From the IMG/VR virus record IMGVR_UViG_3300017527_000567, positions 1-28,403 of that record: 28,403 nucleotides of DNA; one strand, 5' to 3'. The notes under the pieces are model-generated. The model was not told the origin of the DNA. It saw only the letters and a program-made list of their open reading frames with translations, and made no database searches. The stretch comes from a virus. Below are positions 13,630-21,791 of this stretch, one piece after another (the stretch's first letter is position 1; the number at the start of each line of letters is the position of its first letter). Position numbers and translations under genes: made by a program.

Positions 13630-16169
13630 TGAAACTATTTTTACTATTATTAGTGATACCTGTTTATGTTTTTGCACAATTTACAAGTGGAACAACCAAG
13701 CAAATAGATCAAATCAATAACAACACACAGCTGGATATTATCCTAAATCCAACAAACACTGTTAAGGTCAATAACTTTTCTGGAAACTTTGCACTTCAAT
13801 CAGGATCATTAAAAGAACTTGAAGAATCAGCAACAACAAACACAGAACTAGGTTATGTTTCTGGTGTTACTTCATCAATACAAACACAAATCGATTCAAA
13901 ACAAGACAACCTTCCACTAGATACGGATGGCGATCTTTTGTATTTCAATTCTGGAATGTCAAAGCTTGGTATTGGAACTAATGGTCAGTTACTAAGAGTT
14001 TCAGCACTTGGTTTTCCAGAATGGGCAGACGTTATAAGTGTTTCGGTAACAACAAAAGGTGACATTCAAACTTATTCAACACAACCAGATAGATTGGGAG
14101 TTGGAACAGACGGTCAAGTCTTAATTGCTGATAGTGCCGAAGCAACCGGATTAAAGTGGGGAACAATAACAAGTTCGCCAACAACAACAGAAGGTGATTT
14201 AATTTTGAGAGGAGCAACAGAAGATGAAAGACTTGCAATTGGAACTGCAAATCAACTTCTTACTTCCAATGGAACAACTGCTTCATGGCAAGATGCTCCA
14301 GTTTCAACAACTCTTACAACAAAGGGTGACATTCAAACCTACGATACTGCAAATCAAAGACTAGCAGTTGGTGATGATAACTCTTATCTAGTTGCTGATT
14401 CTAGTGAGCCAACAGGTTTAAGATGGGATGATAAAATTGTTACTGCTATAAATGCTGTAACTGATTGGGAAGATTATACACCTACTTTAAGTTGGGTTAG
14501 CGGTGTTTCTGAAAATACTGCCGAATATAGACGGGTGGGTGACACCTTAGAGGTTACTGGTAGAATAAAAATAAGTGGCGCAGTTACAGCATCTACTTTA
14601 AGCATATCATTACCAAGTGGTTTAAATATAGACACCGCAAAGATTGATATGTCTGCTAGGTCATCGCAGCGACCAGATAGAGGCACTTGGTCTTGGATGG
14701 ATTACTCTACATCGCAAAGATGGAGAACCACTTGGGATAACACTAATTTTTATACACCTTTAGTCGCACCAGAAAACGGATCAACTAATTCAGTTGTACT
14801 CACTGGTAATGAGAGCCTAGTGTCATCAACAGCGCCTTTAATATGGTCAGTAGATGACGAAATTGTATATAACTTCAATTTCCCAATAGTCGGTTGGCAA
14901 TCAGGAGCATCAGCAGCGATCCAAGAAATGGATTTATCTGCTAGTACTGCGAATGAATTGAGTGCGGTAATTAATGCGACAACATGTGCAGTTGAATCAG
15001 AGAACTTTGATGGATGGATAACATCGTCAGTAGTTGTCGGAAGTGAGTCATGTGGGGTAACTTATTCAGGTCTTGGGTTAAGTGACATACCGAGTCTATC
15101 CAATGGAAATGCCTTTATATCAAATGGTAGGGCGCAGATGGTTGGAAATCCATCTATAAACTATGTGACGTTGTATTGTGTAGATACGACAACAAATGCA
15201 GTCGCTACTAATTGCGGCAAGTTCCACCTTCAATTATCAAAACAAGGCGCAGACGTTAACAAGTCACAGATAATCACAGGAACATTTGAGGGGATTAATT
15301 CTAGTGAGCTTTACTATGGTGAGTTTAGAAGATCGACAGCACAATCTATTCCATCATCACCGACACCGCCAACAGCTGTTGTGTATAACGAGGTTTTAAA
15401 TGGCTCCAATACTGGTAATTGGTATAACACTTCTACAGGTGTATTCACAGCCCCTAGAAACGGCAACTTTACTTTTTGCCCCAAGGTGCTTTATGACACA
15501 GTTGCTTGGAACATTGGATCAGCAAGTCAAATGGATTTATCAACAACTCTATACCAACACAACCTACAAAGAGATGAGATAAAAACAACAAATTCAGATT
15601 ATTACCCACTGGGGAAATGTATGACAACATACATGAATGAGGGAAACACGGCAAGTGTGCTACTTTATCATAATGATGGAACCACTAAGACGCTGATTGC
15701 GGCAGGCACATTTAACACTCTCACAATAACTGAATCAGCAACAACAGAATCAATTATCAAAAACCTAAATGATAATAATAATGTTGAGTGTGAGACTAAA
15801 ATACTGTCATCTAGTTTTAATTCAAATGGAACTATAAGTGATTTAACTTTCAATAATCTTGTTGTTGGGAAAAAATACAAATACCATGTTAAACTTCAAT
15901 TGGGCGGAACTACGGGGGCGGTTACAGACAAGCAATGGGAAGGGAATGTCACGCACAATGGGGCAGGAATTACCTATTTGAATATGAGAGTTCAAAACAG
16001 CGGAACCACAAGGATGATCGTTGGTGATGAGTTGTATTTTACAGCAACGGGCACTAGTATAACCGTTAACGCATCAATTAGACAAAACATGCAGGTTTTC
16101 GGTGATGCGGGCGGGGCGAACTCAAGAGCAACTTTGTGTTTACTGCCAGATAATACAATCTTAAACTAA
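13629..16169 (+). CDS. Large fibre protein with N-terminal signal peptide
   Basis: 846 residues. Residues 1-16 (MKLFLLLLVIPVYVFA) are a classical Sec signal peptide with a V-F-A cleavage site before QF. A short linker leads to GYVSGVTSSIQTQIDSKQ (75-92), a motif found in phage fibres; four ~45-residue repeats follow (about 99-266), then a domain starting DYTPTLSWVSGVSENTAEYRR (282-302). The C-terminal half has C1q/TNF-like elements (GVFTAPRNGNFTF). All eight cysteines lie in the C-terminal half, in four nearby pairs. A tail fibre inside the cytoplasm does not need export; exported fibre-like adhesins are known in Bdellovibrio. So this may be a tail fibre whose N-terminus came from such a gene, or a phage-encoded surface adhesin. 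The last 270 bases are GC-rich against the rest. Confidence 0.7.
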   Translation: MKLFLLLLVIPVYVFAQFTSGTTKQIDQINNNTQLDIILNPTNTVKVNNFSGNFALQSGSLKELEESATTNTELGYVSGVTSSIQTQIDSKQDNLPLDTDGDLLYFNSGMSKLGIGTNGQLLRVSALGFPEWADVISVSVTTKGDIQTYSTQPDRLGVGTDGQVLIADSAEATGLKWGTITSSPTTTEGDLILRGATEDERLAIGTANQLLTSNGTTASWQDAPVSTTLTTKGDIQTYDTANQRLAVGDDNSYLVADSSEPTGLRWDDKIVTAINAVTDWEDYTPTLSWVSGVSENTAEYRRVGDTLEVTGRIKISGAVTASTLSISLPSGLNIDTAKIDMSARSSQRPDRGTWSWMDYSTSQRWRTTWDNTNFYTPLVAPENGSTNSVVLTGNESLVSSTAPLIWSVDDEIVYNFNFPIVGWQSGASAAIQEMDLSASTANELSAVINATTCAVESENFDGWITSSVVVGSESCGVTYSGLGLSDIPSLSNGNAFISNGRAQMVGNPSINYVTLYCVDTTTNAVATNCGKFHLQLSKQGADVNKSQIITGTFEGINSSELYYGEFRRSTAQSIPSSPTPPTAVVYNEVLNGSNTGNWYNTSTGVFTAPRNGNFTFCPKVLYDTVAWNIGSASQMDLSTTLYQHNLQRDEIKTTNSDYYPLGKCMTTYMNEGNTASVLLYHNDGTTKTLIAAGTFNTLTITESATTESIIKNLNDNNNVECETKILSSSFNSNGTISDLTFNNLVVGKKYKYHVKLQLGGTTGAVTDKQWEGNVTHNGAGITYLNMRVQNSGTTRMIVGDELYFTATGTSITVNASIRQNMQVFGDAGGANSRATLCLLPDNTILN
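13923..14426 (+). repeat. Four ~45-residue fibre repeats
   Basis: Residues about 99-132, 143-177, 188-220 and 232-266 share the pattern (D/K/E)-G-D-(L/I) ... (R/K)-L-x-(I/V)-G-(T/D) ... (Q)-(L/Y)-L-x-(A/S) ... (G/S)-x-(P/L/S)-(E/R/K/S)-W. The second and fourth are closest (both begin TTKGDIQTY and end TGL-x-W). The repeats probably form a trimeric fibre shaft. Confidence 0.75.
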
Positions 16170-16178
16170 GAGGGATAT

Positions 16179-16694
16179 ATGAGACTTATAATTCTAACAT
16201 TACTTTTATTATCATTTAGCGCACTAGCTGAATTTAAAGTTGAATACATTGAAACATCAACTGGTGGAACTTATAGTTTTGAGAAAAACACAGAAGCTAA
16301 AGCAAAGACTCGCTTAATTAAGATCATCAAGAAGTCACAGTGGATGCAAGGCGAATGGAATCAAGTTGAATCACCTATCTCTAAGGAAGAGAAGTACACT
16401 GATGCAGTTGATACTGGTGAGACTCAAACTATTCAAGATATAGAAGGTAATGATATTGAAGTTCCTATCTATACTTATGAAGAGAAAACTAGATTAACTT
16501 ACTTTCACCCAAGTAACTTCACTTATACGATCACTGATATTACTCAAGAGCTTGCAGATAAAGCAGCAGATAAACAAGCTGACAAAAACGAAAGAATTGC
16601 CATTAAAGCTATGAAGTCAGAAATTAATGCATCTGACTTACCTGTTTGGCATAAAAGAATATTAAAGAAACTAATCAAAGATATGAGAGATTAA
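16179..16694 (+). CDS. Exported protein of the fibre gene pair
   Basis: 171 residues with AGAGGG upstream. Residues 1-17 (MRLIILTLLLLSFSALA) form a Sec signal peptide with an A-L-A cleavage site before EF, making it the second exported product in a row. The mature part has a beta-rich first half (EYIETSTGGTYSFEKN, TQTIQDIEGNDIEVPIYTY) and a charged helical second half (QELADKAADKQADKNERIA) ending with a Lys/Arg-rich helix. No known domain is recognised. Coupled start and matching export signal suggest it works with the preceding fibre, for example as an attachment, trimerisation or folding partner in the periplasm or at the surface. It overlaps the start of the holin-like gene. Confidence 0.6.
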   Translation: MRLIILTLLLLSFSALAEFKVEYIETSTGGTYSFEKNTEAKAKTRLIKIIKKSQWMQGEWNQVESPISKEEKYTDAVDTGETQTIQDIEGNDIEVPIYTYEEKTRLTYFHPSNFTYTITDITQELADKAADKQADKNERIAIKAMKSEINASDLPVWHKRILKKLIKDMRD

Positions 16695-16876
16695 TGACAA
16701 ATCAAGAGCTTTACAAAGAAATTAAAGAACTTCGTGGTGATGTAAAGAAAGTTGAAGATGAAGTTAAAGTTTTAAATAAAGAATTTTATTTATTTAAAGG
16801 AAAAGCTTTTGGATTTATTACAATACTAAGTGGTATATTTACTTTTATAGGTAATTTAATAACAAAAAAATTCTAA
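16694..16876 (+). CDS. Holin-like small membrane protein (XhlA-like layout)
   Basis: 60 residues, TAATG overlap with the previous gene. Residues 1-34 are a charged coiled coil (ELYKEIKELRGDVKKVEDEV), and about 38-55 are one transmembrane segment (AFGFITILSGIFTFIGNLI) followed by a short basic tail. This coiled-coil plus single-TM layout is that of XhlA-type and similar small phage lysis membrane proteins. Lysis role is supported by the spanin-like genes following. A tail-anchored structural membrane protein is an alternative. Confidence 0.6.
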   Translation: MTNQELYKEIKELRGDVKKVEDEVKVLNKEFYLFKGKAFGFITILSGIFTFIGNLITKKF

Positions 16877-16887
16877 GGAGATTAGGA

Positions 16888-17127
16888 ATGAGCGTAGGAA
16901 ATGAAAAACTAAAAGAACTAGCTGGTGCAATCGATGAAATGGTTGAAATTGGAGAAGACATTTTCAAGGATGGGGTTGATATGACAGATATTGCACACCT
17001 TCCAAGACTTGCAAATCCAGTTCAAAAGATTTACGGATTAATTTCTGAAATCAAAGCACTAGGTGAAGAGGCGAAAGATCTAGATTGGAAAGAGTTCGGC
17101 GAAATCATAGCACAATTCAATGACTAG
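16888..17127 (+). CDS. Small helical protein in lysis group
   Basis: 79 residues, with a perfect AAGGAG site; bases 16875-16892 are identical to 1598-1615 upstream of the scaffold gene. All-helical, acidic, no transmembrane segment: ELAGAIDEMVEIGEDIFKDG, TDIAHLPRLANPVQKIYG and a closing acidic helix ending EIIAQFND. Small proteins of this style ('... G-(V/I)-x-(M/L)-x-D-(I/V)-x-x-L-P-x-L ... (I)-x-x-(L)-x-E') often lie between holin and spanin genes in tailed phages, with unknown role. It overlaps the next gene by 8 bases. Confidence 0.6.
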   Translation: MSVGNEKLKELAGAIDEMVEIGEDIFKDGVDMTDIAHLPRLANPVQKIYGLISEIKALGEEAKDLDWKEFGEIIAQFND

Positions 17128-17341
17128 TTTAGTAACGGCACTCTTTGGAGTGACAAAACATATTCTAGGTATTTATGAGAAAAAAGAAGCTCGCAAATAT
17201 CTAGATCGTGTTATCTATTTAGAAAAACAATACATCAAGGAAACTTCCAAAAATGAAGAAGATATTGATACTAACGCTATTGACCACATTCTTATCGAGT
17301 TGCGCATCATTAGCGAAGCCTCTCTTACCTTTAAAGAGTAG
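17120..17341 (+). CDS. Possible inner-membrane spanin-like protein
   Basis: 73 residues. N-terminal weakly hydrophobic segment (TSLVTALFGVTKHILGIY) is followed by charged helices (ARKYLDRVIYLEKQYIKET, IDHILIELRIISEA). Its 3' end overlaps, in another frame, the start of a lipoprotein gene (17253-17341 shared), the arrangement of Rz/Rz1 spanin genes. The hydrophobic segment is short for a full membrane anchor, so i-spanin identity is not secure; small phage proteins with a 'K-Y-x-D-(K/R)-V-I-x-L-E-(K)' helix occur beside lysis genes. Probably acts with the lipoprotein in outer-membrane disruption. Confidence 0.5.
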   Translation: MTSLVTALFGVTKHILGIYEKKEARKYLDRVIYLEKQYIKETSKNEEDIDTNAIDHILIELRIISEASLTFKE

Positions 17342-17510
17342 AACACTTTATATAGATACGGAAAAGGCAATACTTTATTCAACTTACAAAACATGTAAGG
17401 GCTTTATATTTAAAAAATGTAAGCTTAACAGAATAGAATATGACTTTTCTAAAAAGGATGTTCGTGTAAAACTTAAAGCAACAGGTTTTAAACTAAAGGT
17501 AACAAGATAA
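17253..17510 (+). CDS. Lipoprotein, o-spanin-like (Rz1-type)
   Basis: 85 residues, ATG 17253 inside the previous gene in another frame (89-base overlap). MKKILILTLLTTFLSSC is a lipoprotein signal with lipobox L14-S-S-C17; the +2 residue is Ala, so outer-membrane sorting is expected. The mature part is short and basic (LPLKSRTLYID, then GFIFKKCKLNRIEYDFSKKD, with three cysteines in total). Overlap with a possible i-spanin gene, small size and lipid anchor make it an Rz1-like outer-membrane spanin subunit, though Rz1 proteins are usually Pro-rich and this is not. A moron lipoprotein (for instance exclusion of other phages) is the alternative. Implies a Gram-negative envelope. Confidence 0.6.
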   Translation: MKKILILTLLTTFLSSCASLAKPLLPLKSRTLYIDTEKAILYSTYKTCKGFIFKKCKLNRIEYDFSKKDVRVKLKATGFKLKVTR

Positions 17511-17511
17511 G

Positions 17512-19917
17512 ATGGCTATTGATCTAACTCCAGAAAATCAATCACTTGCTAAACAGATTAATCTTAATCCACAAGCAATACTTGAAATAGAAGGATTGGA
17601 TCTAGTTTTTGGAGCTCAACCAGTTGTTGAATTAACCAAGTGGGATTTGAATCCAAACATTGAATGGGATCAAGAAGGTGTTAATTGGGATGGCACAACA
17701 TTAATCGATGGATCTAGAGATTACATTGATCTTTCATCTTCAACACAAGATATTACTCAACAGATTTTGCCAGACAAGGGCGGATCATCGAGTGTAAGTT
17801 CAGTAGATATTCAACTTGTTGATAAAGATAGTGAAGTTTCCAAAGCAATGTCGTTTGATAACATAGAAGAAATACTTGGAAAGAGAGCAAATTTTTATAT
17901 TGGATTCAAGGAAGCTTCGTTTCCAGAATCAGCAATTCCGGTGTTTCGTGGAGTTGTTGTCGATTTTTTCACACAAGATGGGGCGGTCATGGTTTCGATT
18001 GCACATCCAGAGGCATTAAAGCGACAAGTAATCTATCAGCAATATCAAAGTGAACTAACAAGCGACATAAATGATTCAACTACGACTATTTCAGTTGTAA
18101 CAACTGCAGACTTAATTGAATCGGCAGACATTCAAACAACGTGCATAAAGATTGATGAAGAAGTAATGAGAGTTGTTTCAATTGATAACATCAACCAACT
18201 AACAGTTGAGCGTGGATATGAAGGAACAATTGCTCAAAGCCATGAAGATGAAAACGAAGTGACATCGATCTATATTTTGGAAGAAAAGCCTTTGGAGTTA
18301 GCATTGAAGCTTATGCTATCACAAGAAGGAAATCCATTTTTCTTATCAGATGATAAGCCAAGTTGCATAATCGGCAACAAACTTATATTCGATTATTTTA
18401 ATATTCAAGATCTAACAGGATTGGTTAAAGATGATATTATTCGACTTACTGGAACTAATGCTGGTGATTATACTGTTAAAAGCTTTTCTATCTTGGATAC
18501 TGGATCAGCCATAGAAGTAAATGAAACTCTAGTTGATGAAGTAGAATTCCTAGGTGATTTTTCTTATAAAAGTAAATATGCAGTTTTAAATGATGGCTTG
18601 GGAATGTATAGCTTCCAGGTAGATGTAAAACAACATGAAAACATAAATGCTTTTAATCCTTCTTTATTCGTTGATTACAAATTCTATTTAAAAGATTCTG
18701 TTGATGAGCCACAAGATTTCTTATCGTCGCAGGTTTATTTTCCTCAAGGATTATACACAATAAACAGATCTGCTAGAGCTTCAGTCAAGCAAGTAAACCC
18801 ACCTTTGAGCGTAGACATTGTTCCAACAATAAACACCGATAACATCACAAACATAACTAAAATCAAGCAAAGAAGATCGCTTCATAAGTATCTTTATAAT
18901 ATTTATCGATATGATTACAATGAAGACATAATAGAAGATAAAACACTAACTAAGAAGATTATCGTTTCACAGGATTCTTTAAACAGAATTAAAGGTGGAA
19001 AGAAGCAACTTAGAATAGAGTCGAAAGGCTTGAGAGATAATGCTCCCACAACATTAAACATTCAACAAATTTCTCAAAGAATAGTTGATCGCTATCGTTA
19101 TGCTCCGACATACTTCCAAAATATAGAAGTAAAATTCTCTGATGCTTTTAATTTAGAAGTTGGGGATGTTTTGCCATTTGGGGGAACTGATACCAAGGTT
19201 GTTGATCTTCAAACCGGTCAAAGAGGCAGTGCAGAAAAACTTTATGAATTAATCAATAAAAAGCTAAACATTCGAACTGGTAAAATCTCAATCGATATTT
19301 TAGAAACAGCATTTAATATTAACGCTCGTAGTGCCGTTATAAGCCTTGCAAGTGAAACTGGTGCTAACAATACAACTACACGATTACAATTGAAACTCAG
19401 CTATTCTGTTGGGGAATACGCTAAAGAAACCGACAAGTGGCAAGATTTTTCTGGAAAGAGGGTTCGAGTTTATAATAGTGCTTACAGCCAAGATGAAATT
19501 GTCGAGTTTGTTGGAATAGATCCTTCAAATTCTGATTATATCTTGATTGATACACTCTCTTTTATTCCAACAGAAGATTTTATTGTCGAAGTTCCAAAAT
19601 ATGACGATACAGACGAGCTTATAGATTCGGCATATAAGTTAAGATTTGCTTATTGGAACGCCGTTCCATTAATAACTTCTGTAACTGACGACAAGACATT
19701 TGATGTTGATCGACCAGGTGATCTTGTTGTTGGATCTGAAATTTATGTTAATAGCAAAGATTATACAAACGACTCCTTTGGAAATACAATTACAATAGAG
19801 AGCATAATCGGAAACACAATAACACTTTCTGAAGATTTGCCATTCACTCCTTTAGTTGATGATTTGGTTCAATTCAGTAATTATGTTGATGGTGGTTTTC
19901 CATATCAAATAATATGA
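17512..19917 (+). CDS. Tail hub / baseplate protein
   Basis: 801 residues, starting 2 bases after the lipoprotein stop. N-terminal domain (about 1-175) with FYIGFKEASFPESAIPVFRG and QDGAVMVSIAHPEALKR resembles the baseplate hub (gp27-like) fold. An inserted segment around residues 190-250 contains IKIDEEVMRVVSI and QLTVERGYEGTIAQSH, a motif recurring in phage tail proteins. The central region (KIKQRRSLHKYLYNIYRYDYNED, QISQRIVDRYRYAP, NLEVGDVLPFG) is typical of tail hub middle domains, and the C-terminus holds two small beta domains. The hub closes the tail tube and carries fibres. Placing it behind the lysis genes, 5 kb from the tape measure gene, is unusual. Confidence 0.75.
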   Translation: MAIDLTPENQSLAKQINLNPQAILEIEGLDLVFGAQPVVELTKWDLNPNIEWDQEGVNWDGTTLIDGSRDYIDLSSSTQDITQQILPDKGGSSSVSSVDIQLVDKDSEVSKAMSFDNIEEILGKRANFYIGFKEASFPESAIPVFRGVVVDFFTQDGAVMVSIAHPEALKRQVIYQQYQSELTSDINDSTTTISVVTTADLIESADIQTTCIKIDEEVMRVVSIDNINQLTVERGYEGTIAQSHEDENEVTSIYILEEKPLELALKLMLSQEGNPFFLSDDKPSCIIGNKLIFDYFNIQDLTGLVKDDIIRLTGTNAGDYTVKSFSILDTGSAIEVNETLVDEVEFLGDFSYKSKYAVLNDGLGMYSFQVDVKQHENINAFNPSLFVDYKFYLKDSVDEPQDFLSSQVYFPQGLYTINRSARASVKQVNPPLSVDIVPTINTDNITNITKIKQRRSLHKYLYNIYRYDYNEDIIEDKTLTKKIIVSQDSLNRIKGGKKQLRIESKGLRDNAPTTLNIQQISQRIVDRYRYAPTYFQNIEVKFSDAFNLEVGDVLPFGGTDTKVVDLQTGQRGSAEKLYELINKKLNIRTGKISIDILETAFNINARSAVISLASETGANNTTTRLQLKLSYSVGEYAKETDKWQDFSGKRVRVYNSAYSQDEIVEFVGIDPSNSDYILIDTLSFIPTEDFIVEVPKYDDTDELIDSAYKLRFAYWNAVPLITSVTDDKTFDVDRPGDLVVGSEIYVNSKDYTNDSFGNTITIESIIGNTITLSEDLPFTPLVDDLVQFSNYVDGGFPYQII

Positions 19918-19924
19918 GGTAACA

Positions 19925-20476
19925 ATGGCAGATACAGACATCATTCCACCGAGTAGAAACACTTTCTATAGAGGCGATGCAGCCTATAGAAGATCGATTA
20001 GCGAATCTTTATTAAATAAAGTTGGAGCTTCAATTAATTTTATAAATGATCGCATTGTTTATAATGAGCGTGTTTCATTTGGTGGTTATTTTCGACCTAC
20101 AGAAATAGATGAATACTCGGATAAGATTTACATACAAAGAACATCCAAGATTGGATCTTATGTAATGTCGGTCGGTCAAGTTGGTGGAGGTGGTAATAAC
20201 TCTATGAACTTTACAGTTTATAATGAGCTAGGTCAAAATGTTGGTAACTTATTCAGTACAGCACCAGTTATAAATCAATCCGGAATAACACAACCATCAA
20301 TAGGTAGAGATATTGATACGTCTACAACGATTCAACAAGTGACTAGTAATACGACTTATGGAACACTTGCATTTACAGAATTGCCAACAGGTTATTCTTT
20401 AGTGCCTTTTATTGTTAGTAACTCAACTAACTCCATAGGTTTATTTTTTAATCTATTCTTAAAACCACAGGAGTAA
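19925..20476 (+). CDS. Tail-tip fibre-like protein
   Basis: 183 residues; GAGGT is 6-7 bases upstream. N-terminus PSRNTFYRGDAAYRR, then SLLNKVGASINFINDRIVYNERVSFGGYFR, where the helix ends in 'G-(A/G)-x-(I/N)-N-F-I-N-D' and a 'F-x-x-(G)-(G/A)-Y' strand; this combination occurs at the base of tail-tip fibre proteins. A Gly-rich loop (SVGQVGGGGNNS) and a beta-rich C-terminus end FFNLFLKPQE. Located between the hub and a further tail-tip gene. Most likely an adhesion tip or fibre anchor. Confidence 0.6.
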   Translation: MADTDIIPPSRNTFYRGDAAYRRSISESLLNKVGASINFINDRIVYNERVSFGGYFRPTEIDEYSDKIYIQRTSKIGSYVMSVGQVGGGGNNSMNFTVYNELGQNVGNLFSTAPVINQSGITQPSIGRDIDTSTTIQQVTSNTTYGTLAFTELPTGYSLVPFIVSNSTNSIGLFFNLFLKPQE

Positions 20477-20480
20477 CGAA

Positions 20481-20909
20481 ATGAGTAATTATACACCACT
20501 AGTAAATAGTGAGTTGATAACGTACAATACAGGTAATATTATAATTGAGAGTGATAACGTGGTCGAAACAAGTTACACGATGCCTTATGATGCTCTTGTT
20601 CTTGTTGAGGAAGTCAGAGGTAATTCCGGCGGTAACGGTGTTCATGTAGAATTTGATTTTAGAAAAGGTGTTGGATTGTTTCTTGATGGGGTGACACCAG
20701 ATCTTGTTTGGAGATCAGGGTCTCTCGGAGAGTATCGAACAACACAATCTATCGGTTCGCCAGATCCCTATGCACAGCATACAGCAGAATTTAATGATTT
20801 TACTTATGTTAGATCAGGAACAAAGCTTTGTGTTATAGATCGAACAAGCCCAACAAGTAAGAACGCCAACATAACCATAAAACTTAGATTTTTTAAAATA
20901 AACAGATAA
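20481..20909 (+). CDS. Small tail-tip virion protein
   Basis: 142 residues with CAGGAG before ATG 20481. Beta-rich throughout, with YTMPYDALVLVEEVRG, GVHVEFDFRKGVGLFLDG, and a final NANITIKLRFFKI strand; Ser/Thr/Asn-rich. No repeats or catalytic motif. It resembles the compact jelly-roll-type modules that phages place next to fibre tips. Its stop overlaps the ATG of the endolysin gene (TAATG). Function inferred from context only. Confidence 0.55.
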   Translation: MSNYTPLVNSELITYNTGNIIIESDNVVETSYTMPYDALVLVEEVRGNSGGNGVHVEFDFRKGVGLFLDGVTPDLVWRSGSLGEYRTTQSIGSPDPYAQHTAEFNDFTYVRSGTKLCVIDRTSPTSKNANITIKLRFFKINR

Positions 20910-21310
20910 TGAAATTTAAAAACGAGAGAGATAAAGAATTGTTTTACTTATTGCACCCAGCTTTAATTATGATTTATACAGACCTAAATTGGTATGCAAA
21001 GTCTAATTATAATATTGATTTAACAATTACCCAAACAGTGACAACAAAAGAATTAGATCGTAAGTATAATCGTGTTTCGGATTCACATCGAACAGCGAGA
21101 GCTATTGATATACGAACAAAAAATATCGATTTGATAATCTTACAAGACCTTATTTATTATATAAACAACAAATGGGGTTATAAAAAGTTTCATTACATGG
21201 CGAAAAGTGGTGCTAAAAGGCTTGCTTACTACCATGAAGGAACTGCAGAACATATTCATTTAGCCATACACAAAAAATACCAAACTAAGTTTAAGTATCC
21301 GGTTGAGTAA
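20909..21310 (+). CDS. M15-family peptidase endolysin (VanY/Ply-like)
   Basis: 133 residues. The zinc site of D-Ala-D-Ala / L-Ala-D-Glu peptidases (M15) is visible: SDSHRTARAIDIR gives ligands His60 and Asp67, and EHIHLAIHKKY gives catalytic Glu114 and the third ligand His117 (E-x-x-H). The region between has YYINNKWGYKKFHYMAKSG. No signal peptide and no separate wall-binding domain, so it would rely on a holin or on damage to the inner membrane for access. It would cut the peptide part of peptidoglycan. It is coupled to the preceding tail gene and followed at once by two hairpins. It lies 3.4 kb from the small lysis genes. Confidence 0.85.
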   Translation: MKFKNERDKELFYLLHPALIMIYTDLNWYAKSNYNIDLTITQTVTTKELDRKYNRVSDSHRTARAIDIRTKNIDLIILQDLIYYINNKWGYKKFHYMAKSGAKRLAYYHEGTAEHIHLAIHKKYQTKFKYPVE

Positions 21311-21370
21311 TCCGTTAGTTCGGATTAGTTCCTCAATCTCTCAGCGACTCCCTTTCGGGGGAGTTGTTTA
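21308..21370. terminator. Two-hairpin convergent terminator zone
   Basis: Hairpin 1: TAATCCG (21308-21314) and CGGATTA (21321-21327), 7 perfect pairs with a 6-base loop; it starts in the endolysin stop codon. Hairpin 2: GACTCCC (21346-21352) with GGGAGTT (21359-21365), followed by GTTTATT on the plus strand. Hairpin 2 lies inside the last codons of the leftward gene ending at 21333. It separates converging rightward late and leftward early units, and probably works in both directions. Confidence 0.7.
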
Positions 21371-21749
21371 TTAAATGCCATGCTTTTTTATATTTATGAA
21401 ACTTGCATTTCTCACTTGAAGGATTGACTCTAATTGTAGTTTTGTTTAATTCTTTTATTGGTATTATATACCATGTATCAATTGGAATAAGGTAAGCAGC
21501 CATATAATCAAATTCATTGTCATAAGCCACACAAGCCGCTCCTCTTCTACATTGAACTTTATATGATGTGCTTGATTTATATCTATCATCGATCTTGCTA
21601 CATGTTTTAACTTGGATCTTTTTCAGATCATGACCAGTTATCATATCAACACCATAAATATCAGCAACAGGTTGATAAACCGGTATATTCCTGACAAGAC
21701 ATTCTGTTATGAAGATTGCCTCACCTATACATCCTTGTAAGCTGTGCAT
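21333..21749 (-). CDS. PD-(D/E)XK-type nuclease
   Basis: 138 residues if started at ATG 21749; TTG 21764 and GTG 21761 are in-frame alternatives. Motif I is GE at residues 9-10 in LQGCIGEAIFITECLVRN; motif II is Asp35 in the segment IYGVDMITG; motif III is QVK at 46-48, where Gln replaces the usual acid, as in many Hjc/homing-type members. A later DYMAAYLIPIDTWYIIPIKEL strand-turn matches the PD-(D/E)XK_5 / intron-type endonuclease family. Likely cuts branched DNA (resolvase) or acts as a free-standing homing endonuclease. Last gene of the leftward operon; its terminal residues (SPERES) are encoded by the terminator hairpin. Confidence 0.65.
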   Translation of the reverse strand: MHSLQGCIGEAIFITECLVRNIPVYQPVADIYGVDMITGHDLKKIQVKTCSKIDDRYKSSTSYKVQCRRGAACVAYDNEFDYMAAYLIPIDTWYIIPIKELNKTTIRVNPSSEKCKFHKYKKAWHLINNSPERESLRD

Positions 21750-21791
21750 ATCTAATTGCACCAAAAATAAAAGTTATTGTATAGATGTCAG

